Below are positions 7,589 to 15,582 of a stretch of DNA of 41,339 nt, in pieces. The stretch is from positions 1 through 41,339 of the forward strand of contig PABA01000044.1 of the NCBI GenBank assembly GCA_002699025.1, read 5' to 3'. Source of the stretch: Sandaracinus sp. (GTDB lineage Bacteria > Myxococcota_A > Polyangia > Polyangiales > Houyiibacteriaceae). The notes beneath the pieces were generated by a model, which saw nothing but the letters and a program-made list of their open reading frames with translations, was not told the DNA's origin and made no database searches. Numbering within the stretch: position 1 is the first letter of the stretch; every line of letters starts with the position of its first letter. Both the position numbers and the translations under genes were made by a program.

Positions 7589-8925
7589 GTCGCGCCCCCT
7601 TCGAGCATCGCGCCGCGTCGCCGCGGGGCGAGCCCGCTCCGCCGATCGTAGACGCGCTCGCCGCGCAGCCAGGTCGCCTCCACCCGGCCGCGCAGGCGCT
7701 GGCCGGCGTAGGGCGTGACGTCGTGGCGATGCTTCAGCTCGCGCGCGTCCACCTCGATCTCCGCGTCCGGATCGAACACGACCAGGTCCGCGTCGAAGCC
7801 CGGCGCGATGGCGCCCTTGTGCTTCAGCCCGGCGAAGGCGGCGGGGGCGCTGCTCGTCCAGCGCACGACCTCCTCGAAGGGCACGCGCCGCCGCAGCGCG
7901 CCGGTCCACGTCGCCGAGAGGCTGAGCTGCAGCCCCGCGATGCCGCCCCAGGCCTGGGCCACGTCGCCCTCCTCGAGGTGCTTGAGCGCCGGCGCGCAGG
8001 GCGAGTGGTCCGACACCACGAAGTCGATGCGCCCGTCGCGGAGCCCCTCCCAGAGCCCCTCGCGCTGGTCGCGCTCGCGGATGGGCGGCGCGCACTTGAA
8101 GCGCGGGTCTCCGTCGGGGATCTCCTCGGCGGCGAAGGAGAGGTAGTGGGGGCAGGTCTCCACGCTGAGCGGCGCGCCACGGAGCTTGGCGTCGCCGATC
8201 GCGTCGAGCGCGTCCGCGCAGGCGAGGTGCACGACGTGCGTGCGGCACCCGGCCTCCTCGCCGAGGGCGATGAGCAGCTCGATGGCCTCCTGCTCCCAGG
8301 CGCGCGGCCGCGAATCGAGCCAGGCCCGGTAGCTGCGCGGGTCCGGGCTCGTCGGCGGCTCGGAGACGGGGAGCTCGCAGTGGGCCAAGAGGGGCAGGCC
8401 GCGGCGCGCGAGGTGGGGGAGGGCGGCGCGGAGGTCGCCCGCGTCGACGTGGGGGAACTCCTCGACGCCCGAGTCGATCAGGAAGCACTTGAAGCCGAGC
8501 ACGCCCGCGTCGGCGAGGGGCTCGAGGGCCTCGGCGTTGCCGGGGACGACGCCGCCGTAGAAGCCCACGTCGACCTGGAGCTGGCCCGCGGCGGCGGCCC
8601 GCTTGGCCTCGAGGGCGGCCACGTCGGTGGTCGCCGGGATGCAGTTCAGGGGCATGTCCACGAGCGTCGTGATGCCCCCGGCGGCGGCGGCGGCGGTGGC
8701 CGTCGCGAAGCCCTCCCATTCGGTGCGCCCGGGCTCGTTCAGGTGCACGTGCGTGTCCACGGCGCCCGGCACGAGCCAGGCGTCGCCCACGTCCACGAGC
8801 TCCACGCGCTCGATCGGGAGCGCGTGGGGCTCGAGGGCGGTGATGCGGCCGTCCTTCGTGAGGACCGTGGCCGCGCGCGTGCCGTCGGGGGTGACGACGC
8901 GGCGGCTGCGGAAAGCGCGCTCCAC
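7585..8925 (-). CDS. allB: Allantoinase (amidohydrolase superfamily)
   Basis: Hydrolyses allantoin to allantoate. The 446-residue protein shows the amidohydrolase metal motif DTHVHLNEPG (H59, H61), a GFKCFL stretch whose Lys is the expected carboxylated bridge, HCELPV and HLAC histidines, and VSDHSPCAP carrying the catalytic Asp. The WEGF sequence after the first motif is typical of allantoinases as opposed to dihydroorotases. It begins at ATG 8925, seven bases after the flavoprotein gene stops, and overlaps uraD by 4 bases. Confidence 0.94.
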   Translation of the reverse strand: MERAFRSRRVVTPDGTRAATVLTKDGRITALEPHALPIERVELVDVGDAWLVPGAVDTHVHLNEPGRTEWEGFATATAAAAAGGITTLVDMPLNCIPATTDVAALEAKRAAAAGQLQVDVGFYGGVVPGNAEALEPLADAGVLGFKCFLIDSGVEEFPHVDAGDLRAALPHLARRGLPLLAHCELPVSEPPTSPDPRSYRAWLDSRPRAWEQEAIELLIALGEEAGCRTHVVHLACADALDAIGDAKLRGAPLSVETCPHYLSFAAEEIPDGDPRFKCAPPIRERDQREGLWEGLRDGRIDFVVSDHSPCAPALKHLEEGDVAQAWGGIAGLQLSLSATWTGALRRRVPFEEVVRWTSSAPAAFAGLKHKGAIAPGFDADLVVFDPDAEIEVDARELKHRHDVTPYAGQRLRGRVEATWLRGERVYDRRSGLAPRRRGAMLEGGAT

Positions 8926-8932
8926 GGGAGCC

Positions 8933-10423
8933 CTAGAAGTCCTTCTCGTCGTAGGCGGCCAGCGTCTCGAGGTGCGTCGCCGCGTCCTCCAGATAGAGCT
9001 GCTTCGTGATGCCCCCGACGATGCGCCGCACGCTGTACTTCATCCCCGAGATGCTCGCGCCGCCGAGGCCGAGGCTGAGCAGGCAGCCGAAGTTGTAGTT
9101 GAAGAGCCCCTTCAGCCAGGGCGCCGCCTCGGGGTCGCGCGCCGTCATCTCGAAGCTCGGGCCGAGGTAGGGGTGACGGAGCAGCTCGGCGATGGCCTCG
9201 CCCTCGGGCGGCGTGAAGCGGTCGGCCCAGCGCGCGATGTGCTGCTCCACCTCGCTCAGCTCCGGGCGGCTCGCCAGATCCGTGCGGAAGCCCGTGCCGC
9301 AGATCACGTAGTCGTGCTCGAAGACGCCGTGCGGGGTCCGCACCTTCACGACCTCGTCCTCGACCCAGGTCTTCTCCCACGGCGAGCCCGGGTGCATCTG
9401 GAAGGTCTCGTGCTTGGTGGCGCGCTCGAAGGTCGGCGCGGGCGGGAGCTGGCCGGCCGTGAAGAAGCGATGGATGAAACGGTACTTCGTCGCGTCGTCG
9501 AGGTCCCCGTGGTGGTGCAGGAAGCCGACGAACTCGGCCCAGCGGTACACGTTGACGCGGACGAGCTCCTCGCGGCGGAAGTAGAGGTCGACGCTCGCCG
9601 CGCCGTTCTCGAGCGCGACCGAGGCGTTGTCGAAGGCGCTCGCGCCCGCGCCGAGGACGGCCACGCGCTTGCCCTTCAGGGCGTCGAAGTCGATGCGCTC
9701 GTGCGTGTGCGCCCAGCGCGTCTCGGGCAGGCTGCCCTTCACGACCTCGGGCACGAACCACTGCCCCGAGCCCTCGATGCCGGTCGCGAGCACGACCTTC
9801 CGCGCGTGGAGCGTCTCGGCCTTCGTGCCCTCGTCCGTGCGCGTCTCGACCGGCACGTCGAAGCACTGGTCGTCCTCGTTCCAGCGCATGGCGCCGACCC
9901 GCGTCTCGCTCCGCACGGGGATGCCGAGGAAGTCCCGGTACCAGCCGATGTAGCGCGCCCAGGTCTCGCGCGGGACGAAGCCGACCGCCTCCCAGCTCCC
10001 CGGCCCGTGCTGCGCCTCGTACCAGGCGCGGATCGAGAGATCGGGGATGCCCTGGTCGGGCCCGAGCACGTGCTTGGGCGTGCGCAGCGTCTTCATGCGC
10101 GCGAAGCGGAGCCAGGGCCCCTCGCGATCGCGCGGCTGCGCGTCGACCACGAGCACGCGATCGACCTTCTCGCGCATCAGCCCAAAGGCCACGGCCAGGC
10201 CGCCCTGCCCACCGCCGACGATCAGCGCGTTCAGGATCGGCTCCCCGCTCCGCGTCGTCCGCGGCGGCACCCAGGGGCGCGCCGGGTAGTCGAGGATGTC
10301 GAGGTCGCGGCGGAGCTTCGCCTCGAGGGCCCCGAGGCCTCGCGGGATCAGGTCGAGGCGCTTCGGAGGCGCGGCCTCGGTCTCGGTGTCCGCGGGGTCG
10401 AGCTGTACGGCGGCGTCAGCCAT
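8933..10423 (-). CDS. FAD/NAD(P)-binding monooxygenase-like protein in the purine operon
   Basis: A 496-residue flavoprotein. An FAD-binding Rossmann motif VGGGQGG is at residues 69-75, and a second dinucleotide motif LGAGASA lies near residue 265, preceded by a degenerate form of the flavin-monooxygenase fingerprint (PE..KG....WAHTHER). A third motif, YVICGTGFRTD, is the usual late FAD contact. This is a class B flavin monooxygenase/lysine-hydroxylase-like layout, not the class A fold of the urate hydroxylase HpxO. It overlaps the ureidoglycolate amidohydrolase gene by 8 bases and precedes allantoinase by 7, so it belongs to the operon. The substrate is unknown; urate or another purine is an inference from context. 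Confidence 0.85.
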   Translation of the reverse strand: MADAAVQLDPADTETEAAPPKRLDLIPRGLGALEAKLRRDLDILDYPARPWVPPRTTRSGEPILNALIVGGGQGGLAVAFGLMREKVDRVLVVDAQPRDREGPWLRFARMKTLRTPKHVLGPDQGIPDLSIRAWYEAQHGPGSWEAVGFVPRETWARYIGWYRDFLGIPVRSETRVGAMRWNEDDQCFDVPVETRTDEGTKAETLHARKVVLATGIEGSGQWFVPEVVKGSLPETRWAHTHERIDFDALKGKRVAVLGAGASAFDNASVALENGAASVDLYFRREELVRVNVYRWAEFVGFLHHHGDLDDATKYRFIHRFFTAGQLPPAPTFERATKHETFQMHPGSPWEKTWVEDEVVKVRTPHGVFEHDYVICGTGFRTDLASRPELSEVEQHIARWADRFTPPEGEAIAELLRHPYLGPSFEMTARDPEAAPWLKGLFNYNFGCLLSLGLGGASISGMKYSVRRIVGGITKQLYLEDAATHLETLAAYDEKDF

Positions 10424-11720
10424 CTCGGGTGTCTCCCTCCCGGGCGCTCGGCGGGTTCTCCGCGAGGGCCCACATGGTCTCGGCGAGCACGGCGGCGCCC
10501 TGGGCGATCTCCTCCGGGGCCGTGTACTCGTCGGGTCGGTGGCTCACGCCGTCCTTCGACGGGACGAAGATCATCCCGGTCGGGGCGACGCGCGCCATGA
10601 AGAGCGTGTCGTGGTAGGCGCGGCTCACGAGGCGCTGGCTGGCGAGCTCGTGGGCGGCGGCGGCGGCTTCGACCGCCTCGACGATCCGCGGCGCCGAGAC
10701 GGCGGGCGGGTCGGCGTTGATGGTGCGGACGTCCACGCGGACGCCGCGCTCCCGGCGCACCGCCTCGATGGCGGCCTCGATCTCGGCGAAGGCCCGCTCG
10801 CGGGAGGCGAGCTCCGTGTCGCGGAGATCGATCTCGAGGTGCACGCACGAGGGGATGCTGTTGATCGCGCCTGGGTGGACGCGGCAGACGCCGCAGGTGC
10901 CCACCGTGTCCGGGCTGCCGCTCTGCTTGGCGGCGCGCTCGACGGCGAGGGCGATCTCGCAGGCGGCGGCGAAGGCGTCCTTCCGGCGCGGCATCAGCAC
11001 GGCGCCCGCGTGGCCCCCCTCGCCCTCGAGCTCGAGCGCGTAGGAGGCGGGCGCGGCGATGGCGGTGACGGCGCCGATGGGGACGCCGGCGGCCTCGAGG
11101 CGCGGGCCCTGCTCCACGTGGAGCTCGACGAAGGCGGCGTAATGGCCGGGCGCGAGGCGCACCTCCTCGAGGGCCCCCGTGAAGCCCGCGGCCTGGCGCA
11201 CCTCCTCGAAGGAGCGGCCCGCGTCGTCCTCCAGGGCGCGCACGGCGTCGGGGGCGATCGCGCCGGCCATCAGGCGGCTGCCGACGCAGCCGAGGCCGAA
11301 GCGCGTCGGCTCCTCGGAGGTGAAGGCGACGACCTCGAGCGGGCGCGCGGGCACGCGGCCGGCCTCCTTGAGGGCGCGGAGCGCCGCGACGCCGCCGAGC
11401 ACGCCGACCGTTCCGTCGTACTTGCCGGCGTTGGGGATGGCGTCGATGTGCGAGCCCGTGCCGATGGGCGGGAGGCTCGGGTCGGCGCCCTCGAGCCGGT
11501 AGAAGGCGTTGCCGACCGGGTCGACGCGCACGGCGAGGCCGGCCTCCTCGGCGAGGCGGCGCACGTAGGCGCGGCCCGCGAGGTCCTCCTCCGTGTAGAG
11601 CACGCGGGTGACGGCCGGCGCGGGCAGGGCGCTGATGCGCGCGAGGCCCTCGAGCTCGTCCCAGAGGCGCGCGGCGTCGATGGCGATCGGATCGGCCGTG
11701 GCGGAGCGGGGCGCGCTCAT
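10416..11720 (-). CDS. Ureidoglycolate amidohydrolase, plant-type (M20 family)
   Basis: Expected to convert (S)-ureidoglycolate to glyoxylate, two ammonia and CO2, the last step of the ureide route. Of the two M20 hydrolases in the operon, this one matches the plant UAH pattern as I recall it: GSHIDAIPNAGKYDG, FTSEEPTRFG, ELHVEQGP, GGHAGAVLMP, HPGAINSIPS and SRAYHDTLFMAR. Allantoate amidohydrolases instead have GSHLDT, DEEGVRF and GRAGHAGTTPM, as the gene at 12480 does. Start: the ATG at 11720 is preferred because it forms an ATGA overlap with the upstream gene; the longer frame is a shadow. Length 434 residues. Specificity is inferred from motifs and order. Confidence 0.85.
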   Translation of the reverse strand: MSAPRSATADPIAIDAARLWDELEGLARISALPAPAVTRVLYTEEDLAGRAYVRRLAEEAGLAVRVDPVGNAFYRLEGADPSLPPIGTGSHIDAIPNAGKYDGTVGVLGGVAALRALKEAGRVPARPLEVVAFTSEEPTRFGLGCVGSRLMAGAIAPDAVRALEDDAGRSFEEVRQAAGFTGALEEVRLAPGHYAAFVELHVEQGPRLEAAGVPIGAVTAIAAPASYALELEGEGGHAGAVLMPRRKDAFAAACEIALAVERAAKQSGSPDTVGTCGVCRVHPGAINSIPSCVHLEIDLRDTELASRERAFAEIEAAIEAVRRERGVRVDVRTINADPPAVSAPRIVEAVEAAAAAHELASQRLVSRAYHDTLFMARVAPTGMIFVPSKDGVSHRPDEYTAPEEIAQGAAVLAETMWALAENPPSAREGDTRDG

Positions 11721-12466
11721 CGACGGGGCTCCGTCGCCGGGTCGCGCCAGACGTCCTTGTAGTAGAGGTACTTCGCCGGCGTCTTGCCGATGCAGCCGAA
11801 CCACTGGGGCAGGTAGGGCGCCATCCAGATCGCGTCGCCGGCCGTGACCGGGTACCAGCTCTCGCCGAGCCGGTAGACGCCGCCGCCCTCGAGGAAGATC
11901 AGCCCGTGCTCCATCACGTGGCTCTCGACCATCGGGAGCGAGGCGCCCGGCTGGAACGCGAAGCTGTTCATGGCGAGGTCGAAGCCGGGCTCGTCCGGGA
12001 GGAGCGGCCGCAGGATCGCGTCCGGGTCGCCGAGGAAGGGCTGGCCCTCGACGTCCTGCTCGCGGCCGATGACGACCTTCGGCGCGTGCCCGTCGAGGGG
12101 CCGATAGACCTTCTCGAGCAGGAAGAGGCGGGCCGGCGCGGCGGCGCGGAGCACGTGCTCGGCGCCGGGGGGGAAGAAGGCGTAGCCGCCGGGCGCGAGC
12201 GTCGTCGTGGCGTCGGCCTCGAGCGTCACCTCGCCCTCGAGCACGAAGAGGAAGCGCTCGACGCCCTCGCTCGGCGCGCCGCTCGCGGCGCCGGCCTCCA
12301 TGGTCACGAGATGCTGCGTGAAGCCCGCGCCCATGACCGGCGCGATGAGCGTGATGGCCTGGCTCTTCTCCCAGCCGACGAGCGGCGCGGGGACGTGGCT
12401 CTCGGGGGTGATCAGCGCGTGGTCGCGCGCGACGCGCGTGCGGGAGAGGGCGGTGTCGATCTTCAT
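11717..12466 (-). CDS. allE: (S)-ureidoglycine aminohydrolase (bicupin)
   Basis: Releases ammonia from ureidoglycine, the product of allantoate amidohydrolase, giving (S)-ureidoglycolate. A 249-residue two-cupin protein. The C-terminal cupin carries the metal site of the family: E.HVMEH (Glu and two His) followed by GGVYRL, GDAIWM and QWFG (Gln ligand). The N-terminal cupin (LEGEVTLEADATTTLAPGGY) lacks a metal site, as usual in this family. It lies 13 bases after allC and overlaps the next gene by ATGA. In plants and bacteria this enzyme works in series with the two M20 hydrolases found on either side of it here. Confidence 0.92.
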   Translation of the reverse strand: MKIDTALSRTRVARDHALITPESHVPAPLVGWEKSQAITLIAPVMGAGFTQHLVTMEAGAASGAPSEGVERFLFVLEGEVTLEADATTTLAPGGYAFFPPGAEHVLRAAAPARLFLLEKVYRPLDGHAPKVVIGREQDVEGQPFLGDPDAILRPLLPDEPGFDLAMNSFAFQPGASLPMVESHVMEHGLIFLEGGGVYRLGESWYPVTAGDAIWMAPYLPQWFGCIGKTPAKYLYYKDVWRDPATEPRR

Positions 12467-12479
12467 GCGGGCACCTGCA

Positions 12480-13844
12480 TCAGGAGGTGGCCTCGGCGCG
12501 GCCCTCGAAGCGGGCGGCGAGGCGCTGGAGAAAGGCGACGGAGACCTCGAGGGCGACGGCGACGTCGCCGGGGAGGACGCTCTCGTCGGGGTGATGGCTG
12601 AGCCCCTCGGGGCTGCGGAGGAAGAGCATCGCGCTCGGCACCAGCGGCGCGACGATGCGCGCGTCGTGGCCGGCGCCGGAGGGCATCTCGTGGACGGGCT
12701 GCTCGGCGTCGCGGACCGCCTCGACGAGGAGCCCGCGGAGCCCCGAGTCCATGCGCACGGGGGCCTGGTCGAAGTGGAGCTCGGGCTCGAGCTTCAGATC
12801 GCGGCGCCGGGCGATGCTCTCGGCGGCGGCGCGCAGATCGAGGAGCGCGCGCTCGAGCCGGCCGGCGTCGGGGCTGCGCACGTCGACCTCCACGGCCGCG
12901 TGGCCGGCGATCACGTTGTTGCCGCCCGGGCGCGCCTCGATGGCGCCGACCGTCGCGACGAGATCGGGCACGTCCCGGCCGAGGGCCTCGACGGCGAGGG
13001 CGAGCTCCGCGGCGCCTGCGAGCGCGTCCCGGCGGAGGTTCATGGGCGTCGTGCCCGCGTGGCCCGCGCGGCCGGTGAAGTGGAGCGTCTGCCAGCAGTG
13101 GCCGGCGATGGCGGTCACCACGCCGACGGGCAGGCCCTGGCTCTCGAGCACCGGGCCCTGCTCGATGTGCAGCTCCAGGTACCCGAGGGCGCGCTCGGGC
13201 TCGAAGCGCGCTTCGGCGAGGGCCCGGCGCGGCGCCCCGAGCTCCTCCCCCCGGGCGGCGGCGAAGCGCGCCATGGCCTCGTCGAGGCGGACGCCTTCGT
13301 CGTCCTCGAGGGCGAGGTCGGCGCCGGGGAAGGTGCCCGTGAGGGCGCGGCTGCCGAGGAAGGGGCGCGCGAAGCGGACGCCCTCCTCGTCGGCGAAGCC
13401 CACGACCTCGACCGCGTAGGGGAGGGCGAGGCCGAGCTCCTGGACGGCCTCGAGCATGCCGAGCCCGAGGACCACGCCGAGGGGGCCGTCGTACTTGCCG
13501 GCGTCGCGGATCGTGTCGAGGTGCGAGCCGATGTAGAGCGTCGGCGCGTCGGGGGAGGCGGGGGCGGGGAGGCGCCCGCGGAGGTTGCCGATGGCGTCGA
13601 CCCGGACCTCGAGCCCGGCGTCCTCCATCCACGCGCCGAGGCGCGTGTGCGCGTCGCCCATGGCCGGGGTGAGGCAGCGGCGGAGCAGCAGGCCGGGCGC
13701 CTCCGTGCAGGCCGCGAGGGCGTCGCAGCGCTCGAGGGCGCGGGCGGCGTGGTGCTCGGCGCGGGGGCGGGGCAGGGCGAGGGGCCGAGGCGTCGGGGCC
13801 GCGACGCGGGCCGTGGTCCGCTGGCGCATCGAAGGGTCACGCAT
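12480..13844 (-). CDS. allC: Allantoate amidohydrolase (M20 family)
   Basis: First gene of the purine operon; converts allantoate to (S)-ureidoglycine with release of ammonia and CO2. M20 zinc-hydrolase motifs: GSHLDTIRDAGKYDG, ADEEGVRF, ELHIEQGP, GRAGHAGTTPM, EARPGGNNVI, SGAGHDARIV and GLSHHPDE. These follow the allantoate amidohydrolase/carbamoylase pattern. The start is uncertain: ATG at 13844 (454 residues) or ATG at 13829; neither has a strong ribosome site. The frame continues open upstream, but that part does not look like protein. It is divergent from the phosphotransferase gene at 14110. Confidence 0.88.
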   Translation of the reverse strand: MRDPSMRQRTTARVAAPTPRPLALPRPRAEHHAARALERCDALAACTEAPGLLLRRCLTPAMGDAHTRLGAWMEDAGLEVRVDAIGNLRGRLPAPASPDAPTLYIGSHLDTIRDAGKYDGPLGVVLGLGMLEAVQELGLALPYAVEVVGFADEEGVRFARPFLGSRALTGTFPGADLALEDDEGVRLDEAMARFAAARGEELGAPRRALAEARFEPERALGYLELHIEQGPVLESQGLPVGVVTAIAGHCWQTLHFTGRAGHAGTTPMNLRRDALAGAAELALAVEALGRDVPDLVATVGAIEARPGGNNVIAGHAAVEVDVRSPDAGRLERALLDLRAAAESIARRRDLKLEPELHFDQAPVRMDSGLRGLLVEAVRDAEQPVHEMPSGAGHDARIVAPLVPSAMLFLRSPEGLSHHPDESVLPGDVAVALEVSVAFLQRLAARFEGRAEATS

Positions 13845-14109
13845 GGTGGGTCCCGGCGGATCCGGGTGCTGGAGGATAGCCGCGGGGCAGGGCGCGATCG
13901 GGCGAATGCGCTGGTTTTTACGGGGTAGAAATGCGTTCGAAACGTGCCCGTGGGGGTGCTCGAAACCTGGGCGGGCGGCGGCGTGGCGCGAAGGGGGCTT
14001 TGCGGTGGGGCTGCGCAACGCGCTTCGCGATCGAGCAGGGAGTCGCGCGAGGGTGACCGAAAGGTCACGGTTTCTTCCGGTGGCACGGGCGCTGCTTCGA
14101 GCGGAGGCC
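13845..14109. promoter_or_regulatory. Divergent intergenic region, purine operon / phosphotransferase
   Basis: A 265-base gap between two divergent genes, noticeably more AT-rich around 13910-13945 than its surroundings (GGTTTTTACGGGGTAGAAATG). An imperfect dyad CGTT-CGA-AACG sits at 13934-13944. The promoter of the purine operon is probably here, but I cannot assign -35/-10 boxes or a regulator with confidence. Confidence 0.4.
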
Positions 14110-15582
14110 ATGTCCCCTTCGCGACCCTCTTCGCGCCTCCTCTTCCGTCCGGCCTGCGTCGACGGGCTCGAGCGGCGGCTCGCCGAGCGCTCCCCGCTGG
14201 GGCCCGACGCGCTCTCGATCGCCAAGCTCGCGCTCGTGCTGCCCACGGCGACGGTCCTGGCCGCGCCCCGCGCCTGGGCGCTCCCGGCGGCGCTCGGGCT
14301 CTTCGCGCTCTTCGCCGTCCTCGACTACCTCGACGGCGTCGTCGCCCGCGGGCGCCGCGATCCGGCCGACGCGCGCGGCGCGCTCCTGGGCCGCGTGCTC
14401 GACCGCCTGACCGACAGCCCGATGCTCCTCGTCCTCGGCGCCCACGCCGCGCGGGTCGTGCCGCTCGAGGGGGTGCTCGCGCGCCTCGGGTTCGACCTCG
14501 TCCTCCTCGCGCTCTTCGTGGCCGGTCGGGGCAGCACGGAGAACCGGGTGCGGACGGCGCTGAGCTACGCGCTCCTGCTCGCGCTCCTCTTCGTCGGGCG
14601 CGGCTGGGCGCCGGCGTCGATCACGCCCGGGCGCGTCGTCGCCCTGCTCTGGGTGAGCGTCGCGTTCAACGCCCTCGTCGCGCTCCACAACCTCGGCGTG
14701 CTCCCGAAGCGGCGCTTCGCCGACGCGCTCTCGGCCGCCAACCTGGCCTGCGGCGGGGCGGCGATGGTCTTCGTCGCCGGCGGGCGCACGGGCGCGGCCA
14801 TCGCATGCCTGCTCGGGAGCGCCCTCTTCGATGGCCTCGACGGCGCGGCGGCGCGGCGCTGGGGAGGCTCGCGCTTCGGGGTCTGGGCCGACGACGTCGC
14901 CGACGCGCTGAGCTACGGCGTGGCGCCCGCCTTCGCGCTCGGCGCGCTGCTCGGCGGGGGCGTGGGCGTGGCGATCGGCGTGGCCTACGCGGCGAGCGTC
15001 TTCGGGCGCCTCGCCTACTTCACCTGGACCGGCGGCGTCGGCGCGGACGGGAGCTTCCGCGGCGCGCCGAGCACGGTCGGCGCCGTGCTCGTCTACACCT
15101 CGCTCCACCTCTTCGGGGACGCCCCGGCCCTCGTCGGGGCGTGCGTCGGCGGCGCGGTGGTCGCCATGAGCGCCTTCGACGTGCCCTATCGGCACCTCGG
15201 CCGCGTGGTGGAACGGGGAGCCGCTGCGCCGATGCTCTGGGCGGCCGTCCCCGCGGCGGTGGTGCTCGCGGCCGTCGCCGCCGCGCGCTTCGGGCCCGAT
15301 GGCCCGGTGGGCCTGCTCTTCGGGCTCGCCCTCGCCTACGCGCTCCGCCCCGCCGCGCGCCGCTTCGGCGAGGCCTGGCGGAACCGGAGCGTCGGCGGCG
15401 GTGTCGGAGGGGCATGCGAGATGACGCCGCGCCGCCCCCCTCCCAGCGCCCCGACCCCCGAGGAAGACGCCCCCGAGGAGGAGGTCCCCGAGGAGGAGGC
15501 CCCCCTGGAGAAGACGCTCGCCCCGGAGAACGCCGCCACCCCCGCAGAGGCGTCGAGCCCGACCGATCCGGCCTCCGGCTGA
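14110..15582 (+). CDS. Tandem-domain CDP-alcohol phosphotransferase-like membrane protein
   Basis: A 490-residue polytopic membrane protein carrying two copies of the CDP-alcohol phosphotransferase motif, D-x2-DG-x2-AR...G-x3-D-x3-D. The first copy is DYLDGVVAR, then GRVLDRLTD (with a longer spacer than usual); the second is DGLDGAAAR, then GVWADDVADALSYG, which resembles phosphatidylserine synthases. Family members normally have one domain of about 200 residues, so this is a fusion or internal duplication. The C-terminus (from about residue 440) is a Pro/Glu-rich tail. Start: ATG 14110 has GGAGG close upstream; an in-frame upstream ATG would add an unlikely Arg-rich leader. It joins the ExbD-like gene by a 4-base overlap. 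The exact head group is unknown. Confidence 0.82.
   Translation: MSPSRPSSRLLFRPACVDGLERRLAERSPLGPDALSIAKLALVLPTATVLAAPRAWALPAALGLFALFAVLDYLDGVVARGRRDPADARGALLGRVLDRLTDSPMLLVLGAHAARVVPLEGVLARLGFDLVLLALFVAGRGSTENRVRTALSYALLLALLFVGRGWAPASITPGRVVALLWVSVAFNALVALHNLGVLPKRRFADALSAANLACGGAAMVFVAGGRTGAAIACLLGSALFDGLDGAAARRWGGSRFGVWADDVADALSYGVAPAFALGALLGGGVGVAIGVAYAASVFGRLAYFTWTGGVGADGSFRGAPSTVGAVLVYTSLHLFGDAPALVGACVGGAVVAMSAFDVPYRHLGRVVERGAAAPMLWAAVPAAVVLAAVAAARFGPDGPVGLLFGLALAYALRPAARRFGEAWRNRSVGGGVGGACEMTPRRPPPSAPTPEEDAPEEEVPEEEAPLEKTLAPENAATPAEASSPTDPASG

Noticed and set aside
15414-15578. ATG 15414 as the start of the ExbD-like protein
   Set aside because: This frame uses CGA and GGA codons that are rare elsewhere in the window, whereas the overlapping frame has normal codon use up to 15582. 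Kept only as an alternative.
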